DNA of 64,000 nt, taken from Pyrinomonadaceae bacterium (lineage in GTDB: Bacteria; Acidobacteriota; Blastocatellia; Pyrinomonadales; Pyrinomonadaceae). A model generated the notes under the pieces. It worked only from the letters and a program-made list of their open reading frames with translations, was not told where the DNA came from and did no database searches. The stretch is taken from contig JAJQRF010000003.1 in assembly GCA_021228405.1 (NCBI GenBank), forward strand, positions 213,581 through 277,580, read 5' to 3'. The stretch's first letter is position 1. Each line of letters opens with the position of its first letter. Shown piece by piece: positions 8,902 to 17,692 of this stretch. The position numbers and the translations under genes are program-made.

Positions 8902-9810
8902 TCACACGATCAGTTTACGATAAGAACCGTTTTCGATGTCGTCCAGAATCGAATGATATGAACCCGGCGACCAGCGCAGATTCGCTTTCGCTTTGGTCGC
9001 ATCCAACTGATTGTTAATCGACAGGAAATCGAACATTTTCCCGAATTGTTCTTTCGCCTTTTCCGCCGAAATGCTTCGCGCTTTTACATCCAAAAGCCGC
9101 CCGACGGCTTCGTTCATTTCCTTCATCGAAACGCTTTCCGCCGCCACATTATACAAACCTTTCGCGGTGCTCGTGTCGAGCGCGAGAAAATAAAGATCGG
9201 CGACATCGTTGATATGAACCGCCGAAACCTTCTGTTCGCCCGATTCGACATAATTTGCCGTTCCGACCGCTCTCGCCTGATTTATCACGAACGGCACAAA
9301 CGAGCTTCCCGACCGACCGTAAACGAAAAGCGGCAAACGCAAAACGATCGAACGAATGCCTTTCGAGGAAAGCTGTAAAACGTCCCGCTCGGCTTCGCCG
9401 CGAAATTTGCGCGGACTGTTTTCGCCGAATGGATAATCTTCGTCGGCTTCGTTTGAACGCGTATCGCCCAAAACTGCCGAGCTCGATGTAACGATTAAAG
9501 GTTTGTTCGTTTGGCTCAACGCTTCGCCGAAAGTTTTGATAACTTCGCGGTCTAACCTGACGGCATCGTTATAATCTTCAAAATTATGACTGAAAGCCGT
9601 GTGAATCACCGCATCCGAAGCCTGCGCCGCGTTTCTCAAAACGTCGAAATCGTTCAAATCGCCAAGCACCGCTTCGATTTTCTTTTCGTTCAGCTTCGCC
9701 TGCGACTCGTCATTGCGCGCCAGACCGAGCACTTCATAGCCGCGCCCTTTCAACCTTTCCGCCACCGCCGAGCCGACATAACCTGTCGCGCCCGTCAAAA
9801 ATACTTTCAT
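8902..9810 (-). CDS. NAD-dependent epimerase/dehydratase-family (atypical SDR) protein
   Basis: A 302-residue extended/atypical short-chain dehydrogenase. The Rossmann motif TGATGYVG is at residues 7-14, an acidic patch follows (VLGDLNDF), and the active region around SSSAVLGDT and FRGEAERDV lacks a clear YxxxK. The substrate is unknown; sugar-nucleotide epimerase, NmrA-like or aldehyde-reductase roles are all possible. It sits between two other oxidoreductases on the same strand. Confidence 0.85.
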   Translation of the reverse strand: MKVFLTGATGYVGSAVAERLKGRGYEVLGLARNDESQAKLNEKKIEAVLGDLNDFDVLRNAAQASDAVIHTAFSHNFEDYNDAVRLDREVIKTFGEALSQTNKPLIVTSSSAVLGDTRSNEADEDYPFGENSPRKFRGEAERDVLQLSSKGIRSIVLRLPLFVYGRSGSSFVPFVINQARAVGTANYVESGEQKVSAVHINDVADLYFLALDTSTAKGLYNVAAESVSMKEMNEAVGRLLDVKARSISAEKAKEQFGKMFDFLSINNQLDATKAKANLRWSPGSYHSILDDIENGSYRKLIV

Positions 9811-9821
9811 AGTTAAATGAT

Positions 9822-9866
9822 CTTCGGTTTTCCAATCCGAAATCCAAAATCTAAAATCTAAAATCC
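9822..9866. repeat. Single arm of the GATTT-type intergenic repeat
   Basis: AT-rich units around AATCCGAAATCC and AAAATCTAAAATCT fill the 57-base gap between two genes. The same units form a full palindrome at 45640-45745. Confidence 0.55.
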
Positions 9867-9867
9867 G

Positions 9868-10506
9868 TTAATAACCTTGCGAACCGAGAATCGCGGACGC
9901 TTCCGGAATCGTCAAATTGCGGTTGTAAATCGCCGTGTTCGGTTGTTGATTTTTTCCGCCTTCGCGCAAACTTCCCGTATCGTAAGCCGCAAAACCGATC
10001 TCTTCGATCAAATCTGCAACGGTCTTTTTCGCTTCCTTGTCATCGCCCGCGACAAAGATCACGCGTCTTTGCTCGATCGGCAATTCCTTATTTCCCTGCG
10101 TTTTCAGATGCTCGAACCAAATTGTATTAAAAGCTTTCACGATTTTCGCGCCTTTCAGATGTTCGGCTAAAAGTTCGCTCGAAGTCTTTTCGTCCGAATC
10201 GAGTTCGGCGATCTGCCCGTCGCGGTCGGGATAATAATTATTTGAATCGATCACGATTTTCCCTGTAAATCCGTCCGGCGAAAGCTCGTCGATCTTGCCG
10301 AGCGGAATCGACACGAAAACGATTTCCCCGAAATCTGCCGCTTCTTCCGCCGTGACAGCTTTTGTGTTTCCGCCGATTTCCGCAACCAAACCTGCCAAAG
10401 TTTCCGGCGAACGCGAATTTGCGATGGCGACCTCGTGTCCTGCTTTTGCAAACAGCTTTGCCGCGTTTCCGCCGATATTTCCTGCTCCGATAATTCCGAT
10501 TTTCAT
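9868..10506 (-). CDS. NADPH-dependent F420 reductase-like (NpdG-type) protein
   Basis: A 212-residue single-domain Rossmann protein of the 'coenzyme F420-binding' oxidoreductase family. GAGNIGG is at residues 7-13, followed by IANSRSPETL, a feature of NADP selectivity, then VSIPLGKIDELSP and IDSNNYYPDRDG. Many bacterial members do not use F420, and no F420 biosynthesis gene is visible here, so hydride transfer to an unknown flavin or substrate is the safer statement. It lies 3 bases downstream of the SDR at 10510, so the two are almost certainly one operon. Confidence 0.87.
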   Translation of the reverse strand: MKIGIIGAGNIGGNAAKLFAKAGHEVAIANSRSPETLAGLVAEIGGNTKAVTAEEAADFGEIVFVSIPLGKIDELSPDGFTGKIVIDSNNYYPDRDGQIAELDSDEKTSSELLAEHLKGAKIVKAFNTIWFEHLKTQGNKELPIEQRRVIFVAGDDKEAKKTVADLIEEIGFAAYDTGSLREGGKNQQPNTAIYNRNLTIPEASAILGSQGY

Positions 10507-10509
10507 AGT

Positions 10510-11313
10510 TTAATTCCCTTTGCTCAAAAATTCTTTCCTTTGCGCCAAAACCGCTTTTCTGATTTTCCGCAAGCTATGCAACCAGCGGTCACGATTTTCG
10601 GCTTTATTTATTATATATTGTTCAACTTCCGCGTGCGGCAAAATGAGAAAAGTTTCTTTTTCCAGAGCTTTAACGACCGCGTCGGCACATTCTTCCGCCG
10701 GGATCGCCTCCGCCATCAGAAAATTTTCCGGTTCGCCTTCCGCGCTCGCGATCAGATTCGTTTTCACGCCCTGCGGACATAAACACGAAACGTAAATCCC
10801 TTTTTCGGCAAATTCGATGGCAAAACTTTCCGCCAGCGCGACCGCACCGTGTTTGGAAACGACATACGGCGTGGCAAACGGATGCGTCAAAAGTCCTGCC
10901 GCCGATGCCGTAATTAAAAATGCGCCGAAGCCGTTTTCGATCATCGCGGGAAAAGCCGCCCGCGCCAGATAAAGGTGCGACAGAACATTGATCTCATAAA
11001 TCTTCTGCCAAACGTCGTTCGCAACTTCCAGACTTCCTTCCGCGCCGCCGATTCCCGCATTTGAAGCGATAAAATCAAGCCTTCCCGTTTCATTCAGAAT
11101 TTCCGAAACGACCGATTTGCAATTCGATTCGTCCGCCACATCGAGCCGGAACGCCTTTCCGTTTACCGACCCGGCAACTTTTTCGGCATTTTCAAGATCG
11201 ATGTCCGCCACGAAAATCTTCGCCGCGCCTTCTGCGAAAAATCTTTCGCACAAAGCCTTGCCGATTCCGTTCGCGCCGCCGGTGACGAGAATGATTTTGT
11301 TCTTTACGTTCAT
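10510..11313 (-). CDS. Short-chain dehydrogenase/reductase
   Basis: A 267-residue classical SDR. The cofactor motif is TGGANGIG (residues 11-18), DIDL supplies the ribose-binding Asp that favours NAD(H), the fold motif is SNAGIGG, and the catalytic triad Ser...Tyr-x3-Lys appears as ITASAAG and YVVSKHG. The substrate is not readable. It is first in a tight pair with the F420-type reductase. The compound repeat region lies about 140 bases upstream. Confidence 0.92.
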   Translation of the reverse strand: MNVKNKIILVTGGANGIGKALCERFFAEGAAKIFVADIDLENAEKVAGSVNGKAFRLDVADESNCKSVVSEILNETGRLDFIASNAGIGGAEGSLEVANDVWQKIYEINVLSHLYLARAAFPAMIENGFGAFLITASAAGLLTHPFATPYVVSKHGAVALAESFAIEFAEKGIYVSCLCPQGVKTNLIASAEGEPENFLMAEAIPAEECADAVVKALEKETFLILPHAEVEQYIINKAENRDRWLHSLRKIRKAVLAQRKEFLSKGN

Positions 11314-11453
11314 TAGATTTTCTTCATTTATAAAAATCCTTTTCCTTTATTTTACTGAGAAAAATCCTCAAACGAAATTTCCCGTGTGCTTTTGCCAGCC
11401 ATAAGCAAGCCTCTGATTATTTTCCGCCTTAGATTAAAAAATGAAACGCTCTA

Positions 11454-11665
11454 TGGCGAAGGCTCAACCTTCTGTGGAGTGCGTTGACGCATCGTAGAGA
11501 GGGAAAACATACGATTTGGTATGTAAAACCTTCTCTGGAGTGCGTCGATGCTCTGTAGAGTGCGTCAACCTTCCAGAACGTGCGTCAACGCTCTGTGTAG
11601 AGCGTTTATATACGATTTGGTATGTTTTCGCACTCCACAGAGCGTTGACATACCAAATCGTATGT
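11454..11665. repeat. Compound repeat cluster of two interleaved motifs
   Basis: Three copies of an 18-bp imperfect palindrome, ACATACGATTTGGTATGT, are present: two direct (11507-11524 and 11608-11625, the latter with one change) and one inverted (11648-11665). Between and around them are at least five degenerate copies of CTCTGTGGAGTGCGTYRACG, in both orientations. The cluster fills the gap between the SDR and the quinone oxidoreductase (11314-11709). Reading frames through it are repetitive and not believable as genes. Confidence 0.8.
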
Positions 11666-11709
11666 TTTTTTTGTAAAAATAATGTCCCCGAAAACGACAA
11701 AACAACATT

Positions 11710-12666
11710 TCAGCCCACTTTTAGAACTACTTTTCCCGTCGTCTTTCGGTTTTCGATCGCTTCGTGCGCTTCTTTTGCCTTTTCCAAAGGAAATTCCGTG
11801 ATCTGAATTTTCAAACGCCCCGCGCCGAGATGTTCCAGTAATTCTTTGGTAAAAGCGATTCGATTTTCGACCGATTCGTTCATTAGCCAATAACCGCGAA
11901 TGATGTGATTTTTCGCCATCAAACTCAAAACGGAAACTTTGAAATCTTCGCCGCTTGCCGAGCCGTAAATCCACATCGTGCCGTGTTTGGCGAGAACTTT
12001 CAGGTTTTTCCCGACAATATCGCCGCCGACCATTTCGATCAGCCAGTCAACGCCTTTGCCGTCGGTCGCCTTCAAAACTTCGTCCGTCCAGTCGTCTTCC
12101 GTGTAATTTATCGCAAAATCCGCGCCGAGTTCGGCAACCGTCTGCAGTTTTTGCTCGCTCGAAGCCGTGCCGATAACCTTCAAACCTTTGTGTTTCGCAA
12201 GCTGGACGAGCAAAGTTCCGACACCGCCTGCCGCCGCGTGAATCAAGATCGAATCGCCCGCTTTCGTGCCGTTCAAAAGTCCGAGTGCGGTCAAGCCCTG
12301 CACGAGCAGAGCGGTCGATTCGCCGAAACCGAGCCCGTCGGGAATCGGAATCACCTGATTTGCTTTCGCCGTCGCAAATTCGGCATAACCGCCGCTCGAA
12401 GTCGTTGCCAGAACGCGCTGTCCGACTTTCAAATTAGATACGTTTTCGCCCAAACTCTCGATCGTTCCCGCCGCTTCATAGCCGAGCGTGACCGGCAGTT
12501 CGGGCTTTGTCAAATAATTGCCCGCACGCATCATCGTGTCGGCATAATTAATGCCCGCCGCCGCAACTTTTATTAAAATTTCGCCCGCATTCGGAATCGG
12601 TTTATCGATTTCTTCGAGCGATAGTTTATCCGCTCCGCCAAGTTCGTTTAATCTGATTGCTTTCAT
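11710..12666 (-). CDS. NADPH:quinone oxidoreductase-type MDR protein
   Basis: A 318-residue medium-chain dehydrogenase of the zinc-free quinone oxidoreductase (QOR) branch. AAAGINYADTMMR takes the place of the catalytic Cys, followed by GYEAAGTIESLGENV and the cofactor motif AAAGGVGTLLVQLAK. The ends of the chain (FPLEKAKEAHEAIENRKTTGKVVL) are typical of QOR. It reduces quinones or alpha,beta-unsaturated carbonyls with NADPH in the cytoplasm. The 5' flank contains one of the 83-bp palindromic elements, 14 bases from the start codon. Confidence 0.93.
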   Translation of the reverse strand: MKAIRLNELGGADKLSLEEIDKPIPNAGEILIKVAAAGINYADTMMRAGNYLTKPELPVTLGYEAAGTIESLGENVSNLKVGQRVLATTSSGGYAEFATAKANQVIPIPDGLGFGESTALLVQGLTALGLLNGTKAGDSILIHAAAGGVGTLLVQLAKHKGLKVIGTASSEQKLQTVAELGADFAINYTEDDWTDEVLKATDGKGVDWLIEMVGGDIVGKNLKVLAKHGTMWIYGSASGEDFKVSVLSLMAKNHIIRGYWLMNESVENRIAFTKELLEHLGAGRLKIQITEFPLEKAKEAHEAIENRKTTGKVVLKVG

Positions 12667-12680
12667 AATTTTTTATTTTA

Positions 12681-12763
12681 TCAAACCGCAGATTGCGCAG
12701 ATAACCGCAAATTTATTTTTATTTGATTTTATCTGCGTTTATCCGCGTCCGTCTGCGGTTAAT
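12681..12763. repeat. Solo 83-bp CGCAGAT-type palindromic element
   Basis: Two arms face each other (left ACCGCAGATTGCGCAGATAA, right TTATCCGCGTCCGTCTGCGG) and consist of degenerate 10-bp units. The same arms border the GxxExxY cassette at 16245-16774. The right arm extends into the 3' end of the neighbouring flavoprotein gene and supplies its stop codon. Confidence 0.75.
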
Positions 12764-13773
12764 TTCTTCTCGTTCTCATTGAAAAGTTCGGAAATGATTT
12801 CATACGAGCGCAGACGTTTTTGCTGATCGAAAATCATCGCGTTGACCATAATTTCGTCCGCTTTCGTTTCGTCTAAAAACGCTTCCAGTTTTCGTTTGAC
12901 GGTTTCCTTGCTTCCGATGATCGAACCGCCCGTCCGCGAAGCGACGAGAGCTTTTTCCTGCGCGTTCCAGATCGAATCCATATCTTCGACCGGCGGCGGG
13001 ATTTTGCCCGGTTTTCCGCGCACCAGATTCAAAAACGATTGATACTGCGAACTCGCTAAAAATTCGGCTTCTTCATCAGTTTCCGCCGCGACAATGTTCA
13101 GAGCGACCATCGCATAAGGCTTTTGCAAATTTTCCGAAGGCTGAAAGGTCTGCCGGTAAAGCTTGAGCGACGGCAAAGTATATTCGGGGGAAAAATGCGC
13201 CGCGAACGCGAACGGCAATCCTAAAACTCCCGCGAGATGCGCCGAAAAACCGCTCGAACTCAAAAGCCAGATTGGAACGTTCAACCCCGCGCCCGGAACG
13301 GCTTGAACCTTTTGATTTTCGACCTTTTCACGAAAGAAAAACCTTAATTCTTCAAGTTGTTCGGGAAACTCCTCGCCGTCGTTCATTAGATTTCGGCGCA
13401 AAGCCAAAGTTGCGGGACGATCCGTTCCGGGCGCACGTCCGAGTCCGAGATCGATCCGATTCGGATAAAGACTTTCGAGCGTTCCGAATTGCTCGGCGAT
13501 CACGATCGGCGCGTGATTCGACAACATAATTCCGCCCGAACCGACGCGGATTTTCTCCGTATTTCCCGCCACAAATCCGATCACGACCGAAGTCGCCGCG
13601 CTCGCAATTCCGGGCATATTGTGATGCTCGGCGAGCCAAAATCTGTGATAACCCAATTTCTCGACCGTCTGCGCCAGATTCAAAGTTCTCTGAAACGCAT
13701 CGTTCACCGTTTCGCCTTCAAAAACAGGCGACAAATCCAAAACCGAAAACGGAATTTTTGTAATACTGCTCAT
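12739..13773 (-). CDS. LLM-class flavin-dependent oxidoreductase (MsnO8-like)
   Basis: A 344-residue luciferase-like monooxygenase, TIM-barrel, using reduced FMN. Recognisable family stretches are [17 protein letters not shown] near residue 45, [24 protein letters not shown] and [14 protein letters not shown]. Oxygenation of an unknown small molecule is expected, with reduced flavin from a partner reductase. The last residues (LTADGRG) are encoded by the right arm of the palindromic element, so the original C-terminus has been replaced or extended. It lies downstream of the MFS transporter with a 19-base gap. Confidence 0.92.
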   Translation of the reverse strand: MSSITKIPFSVLDLSPVFEGETVNDAFQRTLNLAQTVEKLGYHRFWLAEHHNMPGIASAATSVVIGFVAGNTEKIRVGSGGIMLSNHAPIVIAEQFGTLESLYPNRIDLGLGRAPGTDRPATLALRRNLMNDGEEFPEQLEELRFFFREKVENQKVQAVPGAGLNVPIWLLSSSGFSAHLAGVLGLPFAFAAHFSPEYTLPSLKLYRQTFQPSENLQKPYAMVALNIVAAETDEEAEFLASSQYQSFLNLVRGKPGKIPPPVEDMDSIWNAQEKALVASRTGGSIIGSKETVKRKLEAFLDETKADEIMVNAMIFDQQKRLRSYEIISELFNENEKKLTADGRG

Positions 13774-13792
13774 AATTCCTCTTTAATTATTT

Positions 13793-15043
13793 TTACCCCA
13801 AAACCGCTAACTCTTCCTCATTTGCAATCACGGTTTCGTTTTCCTTTTCCTTCAATTTTTTGTTCAGCATCGTTGCGATAAAAATACTGAACAGAATGAT
13901 TACGATACTGAGATAACCGGTTTTCTCGTAGTTTTCGATTCTGTTGTCGGGCAACTTGACGACGATCAAACCTGCCAGAACCGAAGCCATTCCAACGAAT
14001 AACTGTTGGACGGACGAGTTAAAACTCATAAAACTTCCGCGTCTTTCGGTCGGCACGACGTTGCTGACCATCGCCTGCGCGGGAATTATTCTGCCCGTCG
14101 AAATGACGAACCACGCACCCGTGATGCAAAGCACGAAATAAAACGGTATCGCCGGCAGATTCGTGATCAACGCGATCAGCGGCAAACTCGTCAAAGCCAT
14201 CAAAACAAACAAGATATATTTTCCGATGCGGTCGGCAAGCCGTCCGATGAGCGGCGAAGTAACCATCGTCAGCGCGCCGCCGACCATATAAACAAGCGGC
14301 GTTTGCGTCTTGGAAAACCCCATATTGAATTCCATAAACGGATTGATGAAAGGAATTATCATAAAATGTCCCATCATCAAAAACGCTGTCAACGCAAGTG
14401 CATACAATTGTCCCGGACTGCGAAAAACGTCGCCGAGCAATTGCAAAGGATTTACTTTTTGACGATTTTCGACGAGCAGATGCGCGTTCATCTGCGGCAG
14501 AAGTTTAAGCAAGAACGGAACGAGCAAAACGCCCAGAATGACGACAAAGAAGAACGGCGCGTGCCAGTTGAAAAGATTGGCGATATAAAGTCCGAACGGA
14601 ACGCCGAAAACCGAAGCCGCCGAAAATGCCGCCATAATCATTCCCATCGCCGCCGCACGTCTTATATACGGCACGATGTCGGCGACGATCGACAAAACCT
14701 GTGCGCCGATCAAACCGCCGAAAAGTCCCGCGACGATTCTCGATATGAGTAAAATTTCGTATCGAGGCGAAATCGCACAGCAAAGCGTTCCGAGCAAAAA
14801 TCCCGCGTAAGCAAAAAGCAGAACCTTTTTTCGGTCGAAATTGTCCACAAAAAACGCAGCCGCAAATCCCGAAAATCCTGCGCTGAAAGTGTATGCCGCA
14901 ACGAGCATCGAAAATTGCTGTGAGCTGATGTCAAAATACGGCATCAGATAATTTCCGAGCGGCATCATAATCATAAAATCGAGAATGTGCGTGAAATTTA
15001 AGATCGTCAGCAACAGCAATATAATTTTTTCTTTAGATTCCAT
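13793..15043 (-). CDS. MFS transporter (AraJ-like efflux family)
   Basis: A 416-residue inner-membrane protein with twelve predicted helices. The start resembles sugar-efflux/drug MFS members (LTILNFTHILDFMIMMPLG). The conserved loop 2-3 signature appears as VDNFDRKKVLL, and ISRIVAGLFGGLIGAQVLS is the motif of helix 4. Export of a small organic molecule or drug is likely; the substrate is unknown. It lies 19 bases upstream of the flavin monooxygenase, so efflux and oxidation may act on the same compounds. Confidence 0.92.
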   Translation of the reverse strand: MESKEKIILLLLTILNFTHILDFMIMMPLGNYLMPYFDISSQQFSMLVAAYTFSAGFSGFAAAFFVDNFDRKKVLLFAYAGFLLGTLCCAISPRYEILLISRIVAGLFGGLIGAQVLSIVADIVPYIRRAAAMGMIMAAFSAASVFGVPFGLYIANLFNWHAPFFFVVILGVLLVPFLLKLLPQMNAHLLVENRQKVNPLQLLGDVFRSPGQLYALALTAFLMMGHFMIIPFINPFMEFNMGFSKTQTPLVYMVGGALTMVTSPLIGRLADRIGKYILFVLMALTSLPLIALITNLPAIPFYFVLCITGAWFVISTGRIIPAQAMVSNVVPTERRGSFMSFNSSVQQLFVGMASVLAGLIVVKLPDNRIENYEKTGYLSIVIILFSIFIATMLNKKLKEKENETVIANEEELAVLG

Positions 15044-15130
15044 TTCAAAACTTCGTGAAATTTCAACGATCCAGCCACTAAATCATTTAACATTTCGTGA
15101 CTTTTTCGCGGTTGTCCGAGGCTACTCTTA

Positions 15131-16222
15131 TTAAACCGATTTCGCTTTCCGCAAATCTATCGCGCGTCCGTATTGTTTCGGCACATAGCGCAAATTTTCG
15201 CCCAGTTCCTTCGCCGCCGTGAACGGGAAATAAGGATCGCGCAAAAATTCGCGGGCGATCAGAACCGCGTCGGCTTGTGTATTTTGCAAAATTTCTTCGG
15301 CTTGCTTTGCTTCCGTAATCATTCCGACCGCACCTGTTGCGATGCCCGCTTGTTTCCGAATTTCCGCCGCGAACGAAACCTGATAATTCGGCGCAACGGG
15401 AATTTCCACCTCCAAAACATTGCCGCCCGTCGAAACGTCGATCAGATCGATTCCGATTTTCTTTAATTCTTTGCAGAGTTCAATTGACTGTTCCAAATCC
15501 CAACCGTTTTCCGTCCAATCCGTCGCCGAAATTCTCACGAAAACAGGCAGACTTTCGGGAACAATTTCGCGAACTTTCTTTGAAACATCGAGCAGTAAAC
15601 GCATCCGATTTTCCAAACTTCCGCCGTATTCATCCGTTCGTTTATTCGAGATCGGCGAAAGAAATTCGTGAAAAAGATAACCGTGTGCGGCGTGAATCTC
15701 GATGACTTCAAAACCCGCTTCAACCGCCCGGTTTGCCGCCGCAACAAAATCGTTTTCGACTTTTTCGATGTCTGTTTTTGTCATTTCGCGCGGTATCGGA
15801 TAATCGTCCGCAAAAGCGATTGCCGAGGGCGCAACCGTTTCCCAACCGCCGTTGTTTTCTTCAACTTTTTTCCCGCCGTGCCAAGGTTCAGCCGTCGAAG
15901 CCTTGCGTCCGGCATGGGCGAGTTGAATTCCCGCAACCGCGCCGTTTTCTTTAATGAATTTCGTGATTTTCTTGTAAGCTCCGGCGTGTGCGTCCGACCA
16001 AATTCCCGCGTCCGACGGCGAAATCCTGCCTTCGGGCGAAACGGCGGTCGCTTCCTGAATTATCAATCCCGCACCGCCCACCGCACGGCTTCCGAGATGA
16101 ACCAGATGCCAATCCGTCGGCATTCCGTCTTCGCTCGAATATTGGCACATCGGCGAAACCCAGATGCGGTTGCGAAATTCGACACTGCGAATTTTGTATT
16201 TTTCAAATAATTTACTGTCCAT
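15131..16222 (-). CDS. Old Yellow Enzyme (YqjM/NamA-type NADPH dehydrogenase)
   Basis: A 363-residue FMN-dependent ene-reductase. It opens with LFEKYKIRSVEFRNRIWVSPMCQYS; the Cys of MCQYS tunes the flavin in the YqjM class. Substrate-binding His are in EIHAAHGYLFHEFLSP, and KRTDEYGGSLENRMR and LIAREFLRDPYF are family signatures. It reduces alpha,beta-unsaturated carbonyls and nitro compounds. The GxxExxY cassette lies 22 bases upstream, so its leader or promoter must lie in, or be interrupted by, repeat DNA. Confidence 0.95.
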   Translation of the reverse strand: MDSKLFEKYKIRSVEFRNRIWVSPMCQYSSEDGMPTDWHLVHLGSRAVGGAGLIIQEATAVSPEGRISPSDAGIWSDAHAGAYKKITKFIKENGAVAGIQLAHAGRKASTAEPWHGGKKVEENNGGWETVAPSAIAFADDYPIPREMTKTDIEKVENDFVAAANRAVEAGFEVIEIHAAHGYLFHEFLSPISNKRTDEYGGSLENRMRLLLDVSKKVREIVPESLPVFVRISATDWTENGWDLEQSIELCKELKKIGIDLIDVSTGGNVLEVEIPVAPNYQVSFAAEIRKQAGIATGAVGMITEAKQAEEILQNTQADAVLIAREFLRDPYFPFTAAKELGENLRYVPKQYGRAIDLRKAKSV

Positions 16223-16244
16223 TAACTTCCCTTTTCATTTCAAT

Positions 16245-16774
16245 TAACCGCAGATAGACACAGATAAACGCAGATTTTTTAAATTATCTTTTTAATTTGC
16301 GTCTATCTGTGCAAATCTGCGTTTAATTTACCTTAAAAATATTTCTCAAATTTACCGACTGAAAAACTCTTTTCACCTCAACACGCGGTTTGCCGAAATT
16401 TATCAGCAAACACAAAGGCAAATTCGTCGCCTTCAAATAATTCAAGCATTGCGCCAGATATATTTCGTCAATTCCTTTGACCGCTTTCAATTCGACTATA
16501 ACTTTATTTTCAACCAATAAATCAGCAATATATTCACCGACCACGCGATTTTTATAGTAAACACTTATCGGATGCTGCTGTTTTACATCCAAATTCTTTT
16601 CGATCAATTCAAAAGCCAACGCGTTTTCATAAACTTTTTCTAAAAAACCGTTTCCAAGCGTGTTTCCAACCGCATATGAACAGCCGATAATTGTTTCACT
16701 AATTTTATTAGGTTCGTCTTCACTCATAAAAAATCAAAAAATCATCTGTGTTCATCCGCGTAAATCTGCGGTTA
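16245..16774. mobile_element. Putative 530-bp GxxExxY cassette with terminal inverted repeats
   Basis: Both ends read inward as TTAACCGCAGAT, a perfect 12-bp terminal inverted repeat, with weaker similarity continuing beyond. The left end is a full 82-bp palindrome (16245-16326; arms match at about 27 of 33 positions) and the right end is a single arm (16737-16774). The only gene inside is GxxExxY. The flanking genes stop 6 bases and start 22 bases away, so removing the cassette would leave a normal 28-base intercistronic gap. No target duplication is evident. Confidence 0.6.
16323..16727 (-). CDS. GxxExxY protein (PD-(D/E)XK-like)
   Basis: A 134-residue protein with the family signature GNGFLEKVYENAL (G-x2-E-x2-Y). 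The segment YIADLLVENKVIVELKAV places Asp and E-x-K as in PD-(D/E)XK nuclease folds, followed by the typical YLAQCLNYLKAT and LLINFGKP. The biochemical role of the family is not established; nuclease activity is an inference from the fold. The gene is the only one inside the repeat-bounded unit at 16245-16774, and the upstream arm ends about 10 bases before the ATG, so the repeat may carry its expression signals. Confidence 0.9.
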   Translation of the reverse strand: MSEDEPNKISETIIGCSYAVGNTLGNGFLEKVYENALAFELIEKNLDVKQQHPISVYYKNRVVGEYIADLLVENKVIVELKAVKGIDEIYLAQCLNYLKATNLPLCLLINFGKPRVEVKRVFQSVNLRNIFKVN

Positions 16775-16780
16775 ATTTTC

Positions 16781-17677
16781 CTACGTCATCTGCTTCCAGT
16801 CTTTGCCCGCGACTTCGTTCCATCTTTCACGAATCCCTTCAAATTCTTCCGCCGAAAGTTTGCCTTCGGCGACATATCCCGCGTTTTCCTGCCAGCGGTT
16901 CGGCTTGGTCGTGCCGACGATCATCGTGTCGATGCCGTCGATCGAAAGCGTGAATCTTAAAGCCGTCGCGGTCGCTTCTTCCATCGATTTTTCGAGAAAT
17001 CCGTATTTCAATTTTTGGATGCGATGCCAGTATTCGTGATGATACGAATCGGGCGGCAATTCTTTGTTGCGCCAGACGGCATTGGCAATCGGGCGTTTGG
17101 CGATAACGCCCAAATCCTTTTCTTTCGCAAATTTGATAACGCCGTCGATCGGCGACTGGTCGGCGAGCGAAACGGAAGTTTGCAGACTGTCGAAAACGTC
17201 TAATTCGATCGCGTATTTTGCATCGTCGTTATCGCCCGAATAGCCGATGAACCGCGTGTAGCCTTTTTCCTGCGCGCGTTGCAAGCCTTCGATGCAATCG
17301 CCCTGACGCAGAATTTCCGCCGAGCAACTGTGCAGTTGTGCGATGTCGAGATGATCCGTTTTCAAATTTCGCAGACTGTTTTCGATCGTTTCCAAAATTC
17401 CTTTTTTCGACCAGTCTTCGCGCGTAAAAGCATCGAGCGCGCCGCATTTCGTCAGTAAATAAAATTCTTTTCGTCTGCGTCCGACGGCTTTGCCGATCAA
17501 CATTTCCGAAGTTTTATAAGCCGCCGCCGTGTCGATCACGTTCAAGCCCGCATCGAGCGCGGAATTTAGCAATTCTTCAACGATTTGCTCATCTTTGCCG
17601 TCCCAACCGATTTCCGCGCCGCCGAAGCCGAGCACCGAAAATTCCATATCCGTTTTGCCGAATTTTCTCTTTTCCAT
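16781..17677 (-). CDS. Aldo/keto reductase
   Basis: A 298-residue TIM-barrel NADPH-dependent carbonyl reductase. The catalytic set is visible as DTAAAYKTSEMLIGKAV (Asp, Tyr), LLTKCGA (Lys) and DIAQLHSCS (His), near residues 49-120. FIGYSGDN and RFTLSIDGIDTMIVGTTKPN are typical of the bacterial branch related to oxidoreductases that act on aldehydes. It is encoded upstream of the GxxExxY cassette, and before that insertion it probably neighboured the Old Yellow Enzyme gene directly. Confidence 0.93.
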   Translation of the reverse strand: MEKRKFGKTDMEFSVLGFGGAEIGWDGKDEQIVEELLNSALDAGLNVIDTAAAYKTSEMLIGKAVGRRRKEFYLLTKCGALDAFTREDWSKKGILETIENSLRNLKTDHLDIAQLHSCSAEILRQGDCIEGLQRAQEKGYTRFIGYSGDNDDAKYAIELDVFDSLQTSVSLADQSPIDGVIKFAKEKDLGVIAKRPIANAVWRNKELPPDSYHHEYWHRIQKLKYGFLEKSMEEATATALRFTLSIDGIDTMIVGTTKPNRWQENAGYVAEGKLSAEEFEGIRERWNEVAGKDWKQMT

Positions 17678-17692
17678 AATTTTTACTTAACT

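Noticed and set aside
9868-10506. Evidence for F420 use in this organism
   Set aside because: The protein resembles F420-dependent NADP reductases, but no F420 biosynthesis genes are in the window and many relatives use other partners.
11454-11665. CRISPR-like array
   Set aside because: Repeats occur in both orientations, are degenerate and have no uniform spacers; no cas genes are nearby.
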